The notes below the pieces were generated by a model. That model did not search any database, was not told the DNA's origin, and worked only from the letters and a program-made list of their open reading frames with translations. 64,000 nucleotides of DNA, from NCBI GenBank assembly GCA_032622095.1, contig CP136069.1, positions 52,870,760 to 52,934,759 of the forward strand, given 5' to 3'. The DNA comes from Siphonodentalium dalli. Taxonomy: Eukaryota; Mollusca; Scaphopoda; Gadilida; Siphonodentaliidae. Position numbers and translations under genes: made by a program. Below are positions 12,188-23,640 of this stretch, piece by piece (position 1 is the first letter of the stretch; every line of letters begins with the position of its first letter).

Positions 12188-14905
12188 ACCTGAGTTGAGA
12201 AATATTCACCCAAATCCAAGATGGCGGCTAAAATGGACACCAGAAATAGAAATATTGCCGAATATCGCTGATTTTAACATCAGTGACAGTTATTGTCACG
12301 ACAACTCAACACCGGCTTACTATTGTGAGTTGGGTACACTGAGTCGAAGAACTGTGCCTATATTTCATCCAAATAAAAGTTGCCCAAATTCAAAATGGCG
12401 CCCACAATGATGGACATATTTAGAAAATCACAGAAAATCTCTCATATTCACATCATTGGGCATTATTGACGAGACAACTCTACCCATGCTTACAGCCGAG
12501 TTGGAAATACTGTGATAAAGTAATTATCTTGGATTTGATGAGGGACTTTTTTTCCAAATCGAAGATGGCGGCCGTAATGGCGTCCCAGATTTGAAAACAA
12601 GCTTACATTCCTTTACTTTCATACTATGTGCGTCATTGTTGTGAGAATTCTACACACACTTAAATATTCATATGGAAAATTTATATGAAGTATCTATTTG
12701 AGTTTGGTTAACTCTCACAATCAAGATTGCTGCCAAACTGGTGGCCAGAAATTGAAAAGAAGTCGAAATTATCACACACTAATTTCAACTTTTCGTCATA
12801 ATATCAATATGTATGGATTGAACGAAACGGTACATAAGCCAACTATTAGTTCCAACATAGGTCGTCGCCTTCTGGAAGGACGAAAACCCACAATAATCGT
12901 GATGTGGCATTTCGAAATCCATTCTCCACTAAGCGCCCATACTGGCCGTAATCGTATATGGGTGCACCGAATAGTCATATTATGACTTCCAAGAATCAAA
13001 ACAACAGTACCTGAGCTTATTCTGATTTGCCATTTCAGCATTATATGGGCCAGCATTCGTTTCTTCGTCACATTAATCTATCTCGTTGACACCAACACAG
13101 TTTTCTACAATTCTTGACAGAAGGGTCCCACTAATCGAAATGTTTCAAACAACACATATGCCGGTGTCAAGCTCACGCGTTTGTCTCGAAAGATGGGAAT
13201 TCTTATCCTTATTCTTGACGAGCTTCATTCGTGATAGCTTATGGTATAATTCAGACACTACATATGGGGTCTGATCGTCATATTGTGTGATAAACTAGAA
13301 AGTTATGCGGTCGATGCTTACAATAGCTTTCAGAAGGACGTCTCAATCTTCGTATTTTTCAGATTTTGTAACTTAATGTGGATAACAAAATGGTGATCTA
13401 CCCATCCAGCCACTTCTCAATATATGGTTCATCAATTCACATATTCACATACTGACGTAGCCGGATATCTTCTGGATATGGCTTCGAATTTCTGAAAGCC
13501 TAACATTTGACGGGTGCCTTTCTGCTAAGGCGTAGAAGACCATAATGCATAATATACTTTCACTTCTTGACCGTGATCATAATAACAGTCCTTGTGGCTT
13601 CCAGCAATCGTCTCACCGTACAGATCCAAGCAGATAATAACAATACACAGTCATGGTGGCGTCCAGCAATCGTCTAACCGTACAGATCCAAGCAGATACT
13701 AACAATACACACGGTGGACAAGTGTCATGATAGTGGAAATGAAATTGAACCATAACTGCACTGCCTCTTCTTTGGGTATGTTTTAGATTTAGACATGATC
13801 GCATGTAGCTTTGCTTTCCTTATATGCTAAGAATGTATCTTCCAATCCGTCTGGAAGCCGTTCTTACTCAATTAGACCATGCTTGTACCATTGGCTACTA
13901 CTATATAAGCCCCATCCAGAATGGGATGTAGTCTTGATGACGATGCATTTGATAGTTGATGTCATACTCACGATGGGTGATGGTCGGTGTGGTTCAAGAA
14001 AGTACAATGCCATCGAAAAACATCTAGGGGATTGTTGAGACCTTGCATTAAGTTTAACCTACGTTGGATACACCAATTTATTTCTTGGTAACATCGCCAT
14101 TCAAAGCCATTGTCCTGCATGAGACATATTAACTACTATATTCTAAAGTTATTTACTATAAAGCTATATGACCATAACGGTCAAGTTCACCAATGTCATC
14201 ATACATTCCCATCGATCTATAAATTGTTCTCACAAATGCATCACAGTTCCTTGGAAAATACCGCCCATATACTGACACTAGTCTTGAGAAAGGATATCAA
14301 CAACGCATACCTTCATTCCACAAAGACATCATTTAGCCCATCCGACTATTCTGGAGAGGATAGGATAGTATTATCCAGACAAAATTACATGTCTGGTCAA
14401 GTTGATTAAGAACGGCCTTGAAACGGATGTGGAAACACCAATATTATCACATCAAAAGCACCAACACATGACATTCTATATCTGAAACATGCACCTAATG
14501 TGGGGGTGTATGTCGTGGCCCATTTCATTCCCACTGTCATGGCGCTTGTCTACAAACTAGCACCGCGAGTATTGTTCTTCTCTGCTAACGAGACGAATGC
14601 GGGACGTTACAAAGTTGCTTAGGATCATGATCAAGAAGTGTGAGTAGTCGGTACATTATGGTCTTCTCAGTAGCAGATATGCATGTGTCCAAGGGAATGA
14701 GACAGCTAGCTACCTTTGAAATACTGCCGAAGTAACATGTTTCGCGCTCACCACGCATCATTCTATGTTAAATATCTCCCAAACGCCGCGTTTCCCACTC
14801 GCAAGAAATTGGTTTCCGTAAACTACATATAATTTGCCACAAAATGAGCAGAGTGGGTCTTTTGGTCAGAGTGACGACAATAAAACCTTATGGGCTCTCG
14901 GACTA
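11165..14905. mobile_element. Complete 3.7-kb foldback element with ~163-bp TIRs
   Basis: The left TIR 11165-11327 (AGTCCGAGAGCCCATAAGG onwards) is matched in reverse complement at 14741-14905. The interior (about 11720-14740) is homologous to the palindrome at 24731-29320. It includes the central block CTACTACTATATAAGCCCCA near 13895, after which the sequence runs back as a shortened reverse complement of the left arm. Repeated AAGATGGCGGC / AAAATGGCGCCC motifs recur through the left arm. Frames of up to 110 residues show no transposase signature. It is a non-autonomous foldback-type element of unknown mobiliser. Confidence 0.75.
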
Positions 14906-15874
14906 TTTTGTTCAGTTTGTGATTCCGTACACTATGATAGAAGTCTAAAGCGATCACTTCTGGTAATAATAGATTGATTTGCTTTAAATATTTTGTAGTT
15001 AAGATGTAGATGTAGATGTTTTTTTGTACAATAAATAAGAATAAATAACAAAGCATTGATATATGAATTAATAGTAGTGTACAGGAGCAGCATGACCTAC
15101 TGTCGTTTTCCTGCTGCCCCTCAATAAATAACACAATAAGAAAATATGATGGCATATGTAGTTTCAGGTTTGCTGGTTGGTGTTAATGTTAAATAATTTA
15201 CTATATTGATATTTTAATTGAAAATGGTATAAATTGTGAACTTAAGAGTAGATATCTTATGTAATTTTGTGAGGTCGCGACGACCCTATATAATGTAGTT
15301 TTTGAATTAAACAGAGTGGACGGCGGAAACCAGGCAATCAGTTAGTTAATAGTTATAAGCGGGAGAGAATTAGAGGCATGCAGGATATGTCACTGTCTAT
15401 ATATGTATTTTGCTTCTAATGCCTCAAAACATTCATCCCTGATTTGATTGTATGATGGGTAGACAAAAAGAAAGTGATTTGCGCTTTCTATTTCGCCGCA
15501 TGAGACCCGAGTAGCTTTAAAGATGCCCAGTCCGATTTACCCCAAATTCTACACAATGTCCTAAATTCCTAATCCAATTTTCAGCTTACAGTGCAAAAGA
15601 CAAATGAAAAATACTTTCACAAATCGTCAGGAAGCTCCAGTCCTAGAAGGGTTATTGTCTACTGTTTTTGGGTGACGTTAGCATGGACGCTCTTTTTAAG
15701 AGACTATAACTGGAATTTTTGCTTCGCTGACACAAATTCAAAAGATTTTTAGAGCCCACATATAGGGTCATCAACACCTTTAATGTGTTCATCGGTTGGG
15801 TCCGATATAATTATTTTCTGTTATATAAAATGTCAGATGGTGGTTATTTAAGAAATAAATACATTGCGTATCGA
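14906..15874. other. No gene recognised
   Basis: AT-rich sequence. The minus frame at 14823-15155 overlaps the foldback TIR and is not credible. A short GTAGATGTAGATG run lies near 15005. Nothing else is supported. Confidence 0.5.
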
Positions 15875-15971
15875 CGTGTATAGTAGAATTTGATCACAAA
15901 TAAACTGATTGTAGGACGACGCGAAGCGGAGTCCTACAATCAGTTTCTGTGGTCAAATTCTACTATACACG
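15875..15971. repeat. 97-bp hairpin MITE
   Basis: Arms begin CGTGTATAGTAGAATTTGAT and end with the near-perfect complement ATTCTACTATACACG. The arms continue through AAACTGATTGTAGGAC / GTCCTACAATCAGTTT around a short GC-rich loop at about 15918-15930. Confidence 0.85.
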
Positions 15972-16101
15972 CAGATGCGCGCGCAGTGTATCTATTTCTT
16001 TTGTAATTCGACTGTAGTTTTTGGTCGAAATTGTAGTGACATACGTTCAACCTACTATAATATATTCCAGTTTCTAGCTCTGCGTGGTGATTTTCCACCA
16101 A

Positions 16102-16163
16102 ACAGTTCTCTTAGAACTGTAACGTCAAACATGACGTCACACTAACGTCAAACATGACGTCAC
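16102..16163. promoter_or_regulatory. Palindrome plus duplicated CRE-like site
   Basis: ACAGTTCT-CTT-AGAACTGT (16102-16120) is followed by two copies of AACGTCAAACATGACGTCAC at 16121-16140 and 16144-16163. Each copy contains TGACGTCA, the canonical cAMP-response-element core. No gene start is recognised nearby, so regulatory function is only a possibility. Confidence 0.35.
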
Positions 16164-16378
16164 TATTGAACGGGGACCCATTTTCTTGGCAAAAATATTT
16201 CAGTTAAGACTTATTTTTATTTGTGTTCTATCTTAATTTTAACCCATACATGTATATGCTGAACTTTTTTTTCTTATTAATTTTTATGATATTATATAGA
16301 TTCAGGTTAGTAATGGGCAACATCAACATAGGATGGCAATGTATAGGGTCTTTTCCCAAATTTTAACCCAGCCAAAGA
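16164..16378. other. No gene recognised
   Basis: Short AT-rich interval between the CRE-like duplication and the tandem-array element. Confidence 0.4.
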
Positions 16379-18412
16379 ACCGTCCTTTATAAGGGACGCT
16401 AGGCATACACATGGTCAATTTATGTTCATTTAACTATATTAATTAGATCATGCAACATGAAATAACATTTGTTATCATCAAGAACTGTGAATTGATACCC
16501 ACCGGCAAGTGTTGTATTCCTTATTCGAAAAACATATATTTAGGTCAAGTAGAGTGTGTTGTAGGGTGGCCCCCAAGACACTCTTTCAACACACCCCACT
16601 CACCCCACCCCGATCAAAAATGGTCGGCGTCCAGAGGGGTTCAAATATGGCACCCATGCAATATCTCGGCCATTTGACCGATTTAGGTCAAATAAAGGGT
16701 ATTGCAGAGTGGCCCCAAGACATTCTACTTCTTCACCATCTCACCCCACCCCGATCCAAAATGGCCGCCGTCCAGATGGGTTCAAATAGGGCACACATGC
16801 AATATCTTCGCTATTTGACCGTTTAGGTCAAATAACGGGTATTGTACGGTGGTCCCCATGGTCTACATCTCCACCCCTCACATCCCACCCGATCCAAAAT
16901 GGTTGCCGTCCAGAGGGGATCAAGTAGGGCACCTATGCCACATATCCCCGCCATTAGGTCAAATAAAAGGTGAGGTAGGGTGGGCCCAAGACATTCTACA
17001 TCTTCACACCTTACACCCCACCCCGATCTAAAATGGTCGCAACCTAGAGGGCGCCCAATACATACCTCGGCCATTTGACTATTTAGGTCAAATAAAGAAT
17101 TTAATATGGTGGCCAACAATCGAATTTTTCATCTTCTCCCCTCACACCCCACCCCTATCCAAAATGGCCGCCTTCCAGAGGAGATCAAATAGGGAACCCA
17201 TGACATATCTCGGCTACTTTACCGCTTTTGGTCAAATAAAGGGTGTTGTACGGTGGTCCCCAAGACATACTACATCTTCACCACTCACACCCCACCCCAA
17301 TTCAAAATGGCCGCCGTCCAGAGGGGATCAAATAGGACACCCATGCCATATCTCCGCTAATTGACCGACTTAGGGCAAATAAACGGTGTGGTAGGGTGGA
17401 CCCAAGACATTCTACATCTTCACCACTCACACACCACCCCGATCCAACATGGTCGCCACCCAGAGGGGTTGAAATAGGGAACCCATGTCATATCTCCGCT
17501 ATTTGACTGACTTAGGTCGAATAAAGGGTGCTGTATGGTGGCCCAAGGTTTCTACATCTTCACCCCTCACACCCCACCCCGATCCGAAATGGTCGCCGCC
17601 CAGAAGGGGTTGACATAGGGCACCCATGCCATATCTCGGCTACTTGACCGTTTTAGGTCAAATAAAGGGTGTTGTATGGGTCCCAAGGCATTCTACATCT
17701 TCGCCCCTCACACCCCACCGATCCAAAATGGCCGCCGTTCAGAGGGAGTCAAATAGGGCACCCATGCCATATCTCCGATATATGACTGACTTAGGGGTCC
17801 AATAAAAGGTGTGGTAGGGTGGGCCCAAGACATTCTACATCTTCACCCCACCCCGATCCAAAATGGTCGCCACCCAGAGGGGTGAAATAGGGCACCCATG
17901 CCATATCTCCGCTATTTGACCGACTTAAGTCAAATAAAAGGTGTGGTAGGGTGGGCCCAAGACATTCTACATATTCACCCCTCACACACCACCCCGATCC
18001 AAAATGGTCGCCGCCCAGAGGGGTTGAAAATAAGGCACCCATGCCATATCTCCGCTATTTGACCGACTTAAGTAAAATAAAAGGTGTGGTAGGGTGGGCC
18101 CAAGACATTCTACATATTCACCCCTCACACCCCAACCCGATCCAAAATCGTCGGCACCCAGAGGAGTTCAAATAGGGCACCAATGCCGCCTCTCGGCTGT
18201 TTGACCGATTTAGGTCATATTTCGGCTATTTGACCGATTTAGATAAAATAAAGGGTGTTGTTGGGTGGCCCCTAGCAAACCGGTGTGCTACGCCGCTAGT
18301 TCTTATAACCTGAAATCTCTGTTTGCATTACCGCAAAACCTACACGATAAAATTCATAACATTAACATTGTAAACATTTGACCATGCATATGCCTAGTAT
18401 ACTTTATAACGG
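16379..18412. mobile_element. Putative TIR element whose interior is a ~140-bp tandem array
   Basis: The left end (16379-16419) reads CCGTCCTTTATAAGGGACG then CTAGGCATACACATGGTCAA. The right end (18378-18412), reverse complemented, reads CCGTTATAAAGTATACTAGG then CATATGCATGGTCAA, giving imperfect inverted ends. Similar termini (CGTCCTTT..AAAGGACGCTAGGCAT) occur at 18443-18470 and 18801-18830, so more than one copy or a nested copy is present. No transposase is visible. Confidence 0.5.
16545..18285 (+). repeat. Tandem array, about 12 units of ~135-150 bp
   Basis: Each unit contains CAAGACATTCTACATCTTCA, CACCCCACCCCGATCCAAAA, TGGCCGCC, CAGAGGGG, GGCACCCATGCCATATCTC and GGTCAAATAAAGGGTGTTGT. 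Unit starts fall near 16572, 16712, 16853, 16986, 17110, 17258, 17401, 17542, 17680, 17823, 17957 and 18097. Open frames of 60-105 residues on both strands are by-products of the array. The array ends at CTAGCAAACCGGTGTGCTACG (about 18273). Confidence 0.9.
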
Positions 18413-19639
18413 ATCGGGAATCAAAATATTCGGGACCCCAGCCATGCCTAGCGTCCTTTATAAAGTACACTGAATCAAGGAGTTATTTTCGCTAGATATT
18501 TCCACAAATTGCAATAAATTTATCATATATTCATTTTAAAACAGTATTGTGATAATACTGAAATAAGTTATAACATGGGGTTAAAAATATTTATTGTATG
18601 AAATTACCTCCCTTGTTGGTTTATTTCCATGAAAAACAGCAACAATTAAAACCCGACTTACAGGCAAAAATAATGCTAAAATTGCTGATCGAATTTAGTA
18701 TCATGCTGTACTGTCAAGGATGTTCTATATTTATACATTCACGAACTTTCCATAGTGGAACATTCCACTACAAATCACCCATCTAAGCAGAAATTATAAG
18801 CGTCCTTTTAAAAGGACGCTAGGCATATATTGGTGAATAACATTAAGTACAGTAGGTAGTCACTATATGTCTCTTTCTTCAGTCTATAGCATGACATTAA
18901 CCAATGCCCGTGTGGTTTGACTTCTGAAAGTTTGAGGCGTTGGCAGCATTACTGATTGTACCACATTTTTGCGGTACATTTCAGAATGTCTAGAACTGTA
19001 CCACAAAACGACGGTCGTGCCTCCATGGGAATACAGGATACGGATCAATCAGGACGAGCCTTGTATGTAGGTTTAGGAAAGGTCGTATTACAAATTGTGT
19101 CAAACCGGACAGGGTATCTTTAATTATTTGAACTAAACATATGCATGAATAGATCATGCCACAAATCTCAACTATGGGTAACACCCGTATAGATCATATG
19201 CCACCAGTACAAAACCTCGGAACTTTTTGATGTTGTGAGCACTTCTGACAGAGAACTTTATAACAGTGAAAAAATAAGGCATAGAATATATCTCTTTGTT
19301 TATGTGTGTTCCTCGATAATCTACTTCAAAGTATGGGGTGGTCTGAGCTCGAAATTACATACTTTTTATCGACTTTCGTGAGCCGATATTGCAAAACAAA
19401 AAACAATCAACATTGAATTTTATTACCCTGGAGAAATTCCATGATTGTAAGTGGCACAATGCAAAATCACCCACACAGTCCCTTAAATAATGTAATCTCG
19501 AGTTGGGACGTTCTGCGACTGAAAAATATACTATTACGCAACAAAGAAATATATTCCACGCGTTATTTTCGACTTTATTATAAGGTTCCCTGTCAAAGCT
19601 AAAATTTCCCAGGTTTTGAACTGGCGCAATATGATCTCT
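18413..19639. other. No gene recognised; element ends at 18443-18470 and 18801-18830
   Basis: Apart from two more CGTCCTTT..GGACGCTAGGCAT termini (18801-18818 is a perfect palindrome), no repeat or exon was recognised. The short frames at 18598 and 18990 have no support. Confidence 0.4.
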
Positions 19640-20185
19640 GCGGGTGTTAAATAGAGTTGTTTGTCTGGGTGAGACATACTGTGCTTCAAAAGTAGATGAT
19701 CATTCATTTACCAGGTTATACGCGGGGGTCTTGCAATTTTCGTCCGACAATCATTGACTGTTGTCACGTTTCACAAAGAAACAAATAAGCACTTTATTTG
19801 GTTCAGATTGCACAAGGTATTCTTTGATGTTAACAAGGACATATTTGTCAACCTTGTTGTACATACGGAAAATATCAATTCAGTTCATCCGCTAACTTCT
19901 TTGCAAGCGGAAACCAAACAATATAAGCCGAAAGGGCAGGTTGTGGTTATTGGAGATTTTATCGCACGGGTTCACCATACTGACCAAGATTTTATTATTG
20001 ACGACTCGGAAGACTTTATTAAAATTCCAGATATTTACCGCCACGATATACAAATACATCCTCGTCTGTCGAAGGACCAGAATAAAACAATTGACCAAGG
20101 CAAGCTTCTACTTGACATCTGTACAACATCTGGTGTCCGAATTCTTAATGGCAGAACGTTAGGGGATTCCCGCGGTGAATACTAA
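19640..20185 (+). pseudogene. Non-LTR retrotransposon endonuclease domain, 5' part
   Basis: The 143-residue frame from 19754 matches the apurinic-type endonuclease (EEP fold) of LINE ORF2. The elements are the WFRLHKVFFDVNKDIFVNLV strand, the GDF(N)AR motif as GDFIARV, then QGKLLLDICTTSGVRILNGR and GDSRGEY. A CLGETYCASK stretch just upstream (about 19655) fits the earlier ICLxETW motif but ends at a stop near 19750. The GDFN asparagine is Ile, so the active site is probably dead. The frame breaks at 20185, where a Helitron-like element begins directly. Continuation appears at 21820 and 22130, and the reverse transcriptase at 23007. Confidence 0.75.
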
Positions 20186-21157
20186 TCTATTATATATATC
20201 TGTGTGTGTGAGGGTGTGTCTGTGTGATGGAAACTTGGTATGTGGGGGTATTTTCTGCCGGGGACTGGCATAGGCATATTAATTTGTCCGTGCGACGTGA
20301 CCTTGACCTTGAAATCGGGTCATTTCAAGGTCAAACGCCCGAATATCACGGGATTTCGATGAAACTTGGTATGTGGGGGTGCTTTCGGCCGGGGAGTGTT
20401 TATTATATATTTTGGAAGATCAAGGAGGGTGTGTGTGTGTCTGTGTGATCGCGATGGACTCGAAAACGGCCGAGCCGATTTCGATGAAACTTGGTATGTG
20501 GGGGTATTTTCGGCCCGGGACTGGCATAGGCATATTAATTTGTCCGTGCGACTTGACCTTGACATCGGGTCATTTCAAGATCAAACGCCAGAATATCACG
20601 GGATTTCGATGAAACTTGGTATGTGGGGGTGCTTTCGGCCGGGGAGTGGCATAGGCCTATTAATTTGCCAATGCGACGTGACTTTGACCTTGAAATCGGG
20701 TCATTTCAAGGTCAAACACCCGAATATCACGGGATTTCGATGAAAATTAGTGTCTAGGGATACTTTTGTATGGGGAGTCTCATAAGCCTAATAATTTGCC
20801 CGTGCGACGTGAAATTGACCTTGAATTCGGGGCAATTCAAGGTCAAATCGCGAATTTTGATGGGATTTCCACGAAATTTGATACATATGGTCCACTGGGT
20901 GTTTTGGACGGGTCAAATCGTGACCCCGACCTGACCTTGACCTTCAAAATGATGAATTCGAGGTCAAATCGGGTAAAACCGGATGGATTTCGATGGGTAC
21001 TTTTGTCGGGTACTTTTGTCCGGGCAGTGTTTTGGACGGGTCAAATCGTGACCCCACCCTACCTTGACCTTCAAAATGGACAATTCAAGGTCAAATCGCG
21101 CAATTCGCCGAAAAGCAGAAGGGAAACAGCCCGGACGAAGTCGGGTCCACCTGCTAG
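20186..21157 (+). mobile_element. Helitron-like element A (non-autonomous, internally rearranged)
   Basis: The element begins TCTATTATATATATCTGTG after a host A and ends CTAG. Shortly before the end is a hairpin GCCCGGAC-GAA-GTCGGGT, then about 8 bases, then CTAG. TC/CTRR termini, a 3' hairpin and insertion between A and T are Helitron hallmarks. A second 5'-end-like sequence (TATTATATATTTTGGAAG) at 20399 shows that it is composite. The interior repeats a ~155-bp module carrying TTGACCTTGAAATCGGGTC and GGTCAAACGCCCGAATATC. No RepHel protein is encoded. Confidence 0.7.
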
Positions 21158-21807
21158 TCTATTATATATTTTGGGAAATCTGTGTGTGAGTGTGTGTGTG
21201 TGAGGGTGTGTGTCTGTCTGTTCGCGATGGACTCGAAAACGTCCGAGCCGATTTCGATGAAACTTGATGTGTGGGGCTACTTTCGGCCGTGGAGTGGCAT
21301 GGGCCTGATAATTTGCCCGTGCGACGTGACCTTGAAATCGGTCATTTCAAGGTCAAACGCCCGAGTATCACGGGATTTCGATGAAAATTAGTGTCTAGGG
21401 ATACTTTCGTATGGGGAGTGTCGAAAGCCTATTCGTTTGCCCATGTGACGTGACTTTGACCTTGAAATCGGGTCAATTCAAGGCCAAATCGCGAATTTTT
21501 ATGGGATTTCGACGAAATTTGATACGTGGGGTTACTTTTGTCCACTGAGTGTTTTGGACGGGTCAAATCGTGACCCCGACCTGACCTTGACCTTCAAAAT
21601 GATCAATTCAAGGTCAAATCGGGTAAAACCGGATGCATTTCGACGGGTATTTTTTTCGGGTACTTTTGTCAGGGCAGTGTTTTGGACGGGTCAAATCGTG
21701 ACCCCACCTGACCTTGACCTTCAAAATGGACAATTCAAGGTCAAATCGCGCAATTCGCCGAAAAGCAGATGGGAAACAGCCCGGACGAAGTCGGGTCCAC
21801 CTGCTAG
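21158..21807 (+). mobile_element. Helitron-like element B, head-to-tail with A
   Basis: It starts TCTATTATATATTTTGGGAA immediately after the CTAG of element A and ends with the same hairpin and CTAG at 21804-21807, followed by T. No host bases lie between A and B. A GT-rich stretch follows the 5' end. The ~155-bp modules are the same as in A but fewer. Junctionless tandem pairs are known for Helitrons. Confidence 0.7.
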
Positions 21808-22215
21808 TATTTTATATTTCCGAGTGAATTATCACCATCCGTCCTCCGATCGCTGTCAAATCACTACGAACAGGTCCAACGTTAATTCCCCATCACAGCC
21901 ATAAATTACAACCATACCCATCTGGTATTTATTTGACTAACAAAACATAGGAACATTTCAAACAAGCTATGGCATCCTCAAATCTACGCGACAAAATAAA
22001 AAAACTTTTTTATGGCACTGTCAACGGGCAACAACGCATTCGCAGACGAATTATGCTATAACCTGACTTCTATGTCAAGCCTGCCAAAAACATATGTAAA
22101 TGAGCTACTTCAAAATGGACGTCTATCCAAATGAGTTGATGAGGAATGTCGTGCACAGAAAACAGAAGTAAAGAAATTAGCCAATTGGTATGGTATGAAG
22201 TAAATTCCGCCGTTG
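21808..22215 (+). pseudogene. LINE endonuclease C-terminus and linker remnant
   Basis: After element B a short frame reads FRVNYHHPSSDRC (about 21821-21860), matching the end of the endonuclease domain where FxV...SDHC is expected. The catalytic His of SDH is Arg here. Near 22138 another stretch reads VDEECRAQKTEVKKLANW, typical of the linker before the reverse transcriptase (WxDEECRxxRxEVKxL). Several stops and frameshifts intervene. About 25 residues between GEY (20185) and FRV are missing. Confidence 0.55.
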
Positions 22216-22600
22216 ACTTGTCGGCGCACCCACATCAGATGGGGTAGAATCCTACAATGTACTATATACAAACACATGTTTAATATCGTAACGTCATCCT
22301 CTCATGCGAAGCCACAGTAGACCTGAAATGAGCCTTTGACCTGCGCACAGTGGACCTCAAACGTGGATGAGCCTTTGATCTGTGTTGCCGCACATGTAAG
22401 CGTACCCACCGACGTTGCTGAAACGTCCCATTACTGTGTCACACAATGGAATGCTACAATGTACTATATATACACACAGTTATGTAGATTGAAGAGAGAT
22501 AACTCTATTACACATCACCTGAAATGTCTATCAACTTACGCCCCGAAGGGAGGAATTTAGACAGGAATTTTGCTATTAAACTGTGGATCGTTGCCCACAT
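22216..22600. other. Partial internal duplication, no gene
   Basis: TACAATGTACTATATA with a following ACACA run occurs near 22254 and again near 22453, each preceded by a CCCAC(C/A) segment, suggesting a degenerate ~200-bp duplication. Flanks: LINE linker on the left, SINE on the right. Confidence 0.35.
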
Positions 22601-22603
22601 AAT

Positions 22604-22860
22604 AGGGTTCTTTAACGTGCGCACATGGTTGTACACCGGACAGCCATTAACGTTCCCACCCGATGGGGCGGTGTGATCAAACCAGTGTTATCCCTGTACA
22701 TGACACCGGGCGGGAGCGGATTACCGCTTAACGACACCTCAGCGCGCTCAGAACTCCCTACTTTTGTTTTGTCGAGGATAAAGGTGAATTGATTAGGGGT
22801 CCAAGCGAAATCTCTGGCCAGTAGTCGAACACGCTAACCACTCGGCTATCACACTCCCGA
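22604..22860 (-). mobile_element. tRNA-derived SINE
   Basis: Read on the minus strand, the element starts GGGAGTGTGATAGCCGAGTG and continues GTTAGCGTGTTCGACTACTG. The A box TAGCCGAGTGGTTAGCG (plus-strand positions 22832-22848) is a classic tRNA/SINE promoter. The expected GGTTCGA-type B box is degraded. A non-tRNA body follows, with CACCGCCCCATCGGGTGGG and, near the 3' end, GCGCACGTTAAAGAACCC. It lies within the wrecked LINE, between linker and reverse transcriptase. It is not a functional tRNA. Confidence 0.7.
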
Positions 22861-23006
22861 AAATCTGTAGCTTCACTCAAATGTGGGAAATCCGGTGGAC
22901 CGGATCGAGTTACTAACGAGATGATTAAACATTGAATAGCAAAACTATCTCAGTGCTATTTAATCTTTTTATATTTAATTTTATCGTCATCCTAGTTTCC
23001 CAATAC

Positions 23007-23640
23007 TTGGCGGTGTAATTTATATGAAACCTATCCACAAGGGCAGATATGTTTATGACCCAAACAACTATAGAGGTATCGCTTTCTCTAGTTGTCTTGG
23101 CAAGCTGTTTCTCAAGATACTAGGTGGCAGGCCGCATTTATTCCTTGATCGGATTTATATCGGGTTGCCGGACAAAAGATAATATATTCTCTACGAACCC
23201 CCCATTATGATTCAACAATAAACAACCGATGGAAACAAATTATATGCATGTTTTGTAGATCTTCGTAAAGCTTTTGACACGATTTGTCGCACTTATCTTT
23301 TTAAGAAAGTTGGTAATTAACATAGGACTTGGAGGGAATTTCGTCACAGTTCTGACTTTTCGGTCCAATATAGGGGTCAAACAAGGATATAGATTCAGCC
23401 ATAAACTACGTAATATATACATAAAGAAGCCGTTAGAAATAACCTACTCTGATTAAATTCATATAAAAGCTACGGACCCGACGATATACCAAGAAGAGTG
23501 CTGAAAGATTGCCAACTGCAGAAATCCCTAGACAAATTAAGTACCTATCTAGATGCAATTCAGTTACTAGTGAATTTAGATAAAACAAAGATAATGATCT
23601 TCAATTCGAATGGTCGATCTCTCGACGTAAACGTCAACAA
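23007..23640 (+). pseudogene. LINE reverse transcriptase domain (decayed)
   Basis: Recognisable blocks lie in order across frame changes. PIHKGRYVYDPNNYRGIAFS with SSCLGKLFLKIL (about 23025-23125) is the RT N-terminal block. YACFVDLRKAFDTI (about 23245-23285) is motif A with its catalytic Asp. GVKQGYRFSHKLRNIYI (about 23370-23420) corresponds to the GxxQGxxxSPxLFNIYI block. LQKSLDKLSTYLDAIQLLVN with LDKTKIMIFNSNGR (about 23512-23612) is the segment after the YADD box. The YADD box itself is disrupted near 23480. In-frame stops at about 23178 and after IYIKKPLEITYSD make it non-functional. Together with 19640-22215 this is one LINE in EN-linker-RT order. Confidence 0.8.

Noticed and set aside
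19754-20185. Endonuclease domain as part of an autonomous Helentron next to the Helitron-like element
   Set aside because: The same frame resumes after the Helitron pair and is followed by a LINE linker and reverse transcriptase in the usual order. No Rep or helicase motifs are present.
22770-22860. Possible tRNA gene on the minus strand
   Set aside because: A tRNA-like A box is present, but the B box and cloverleaf are degraded and a long SINE body follows.
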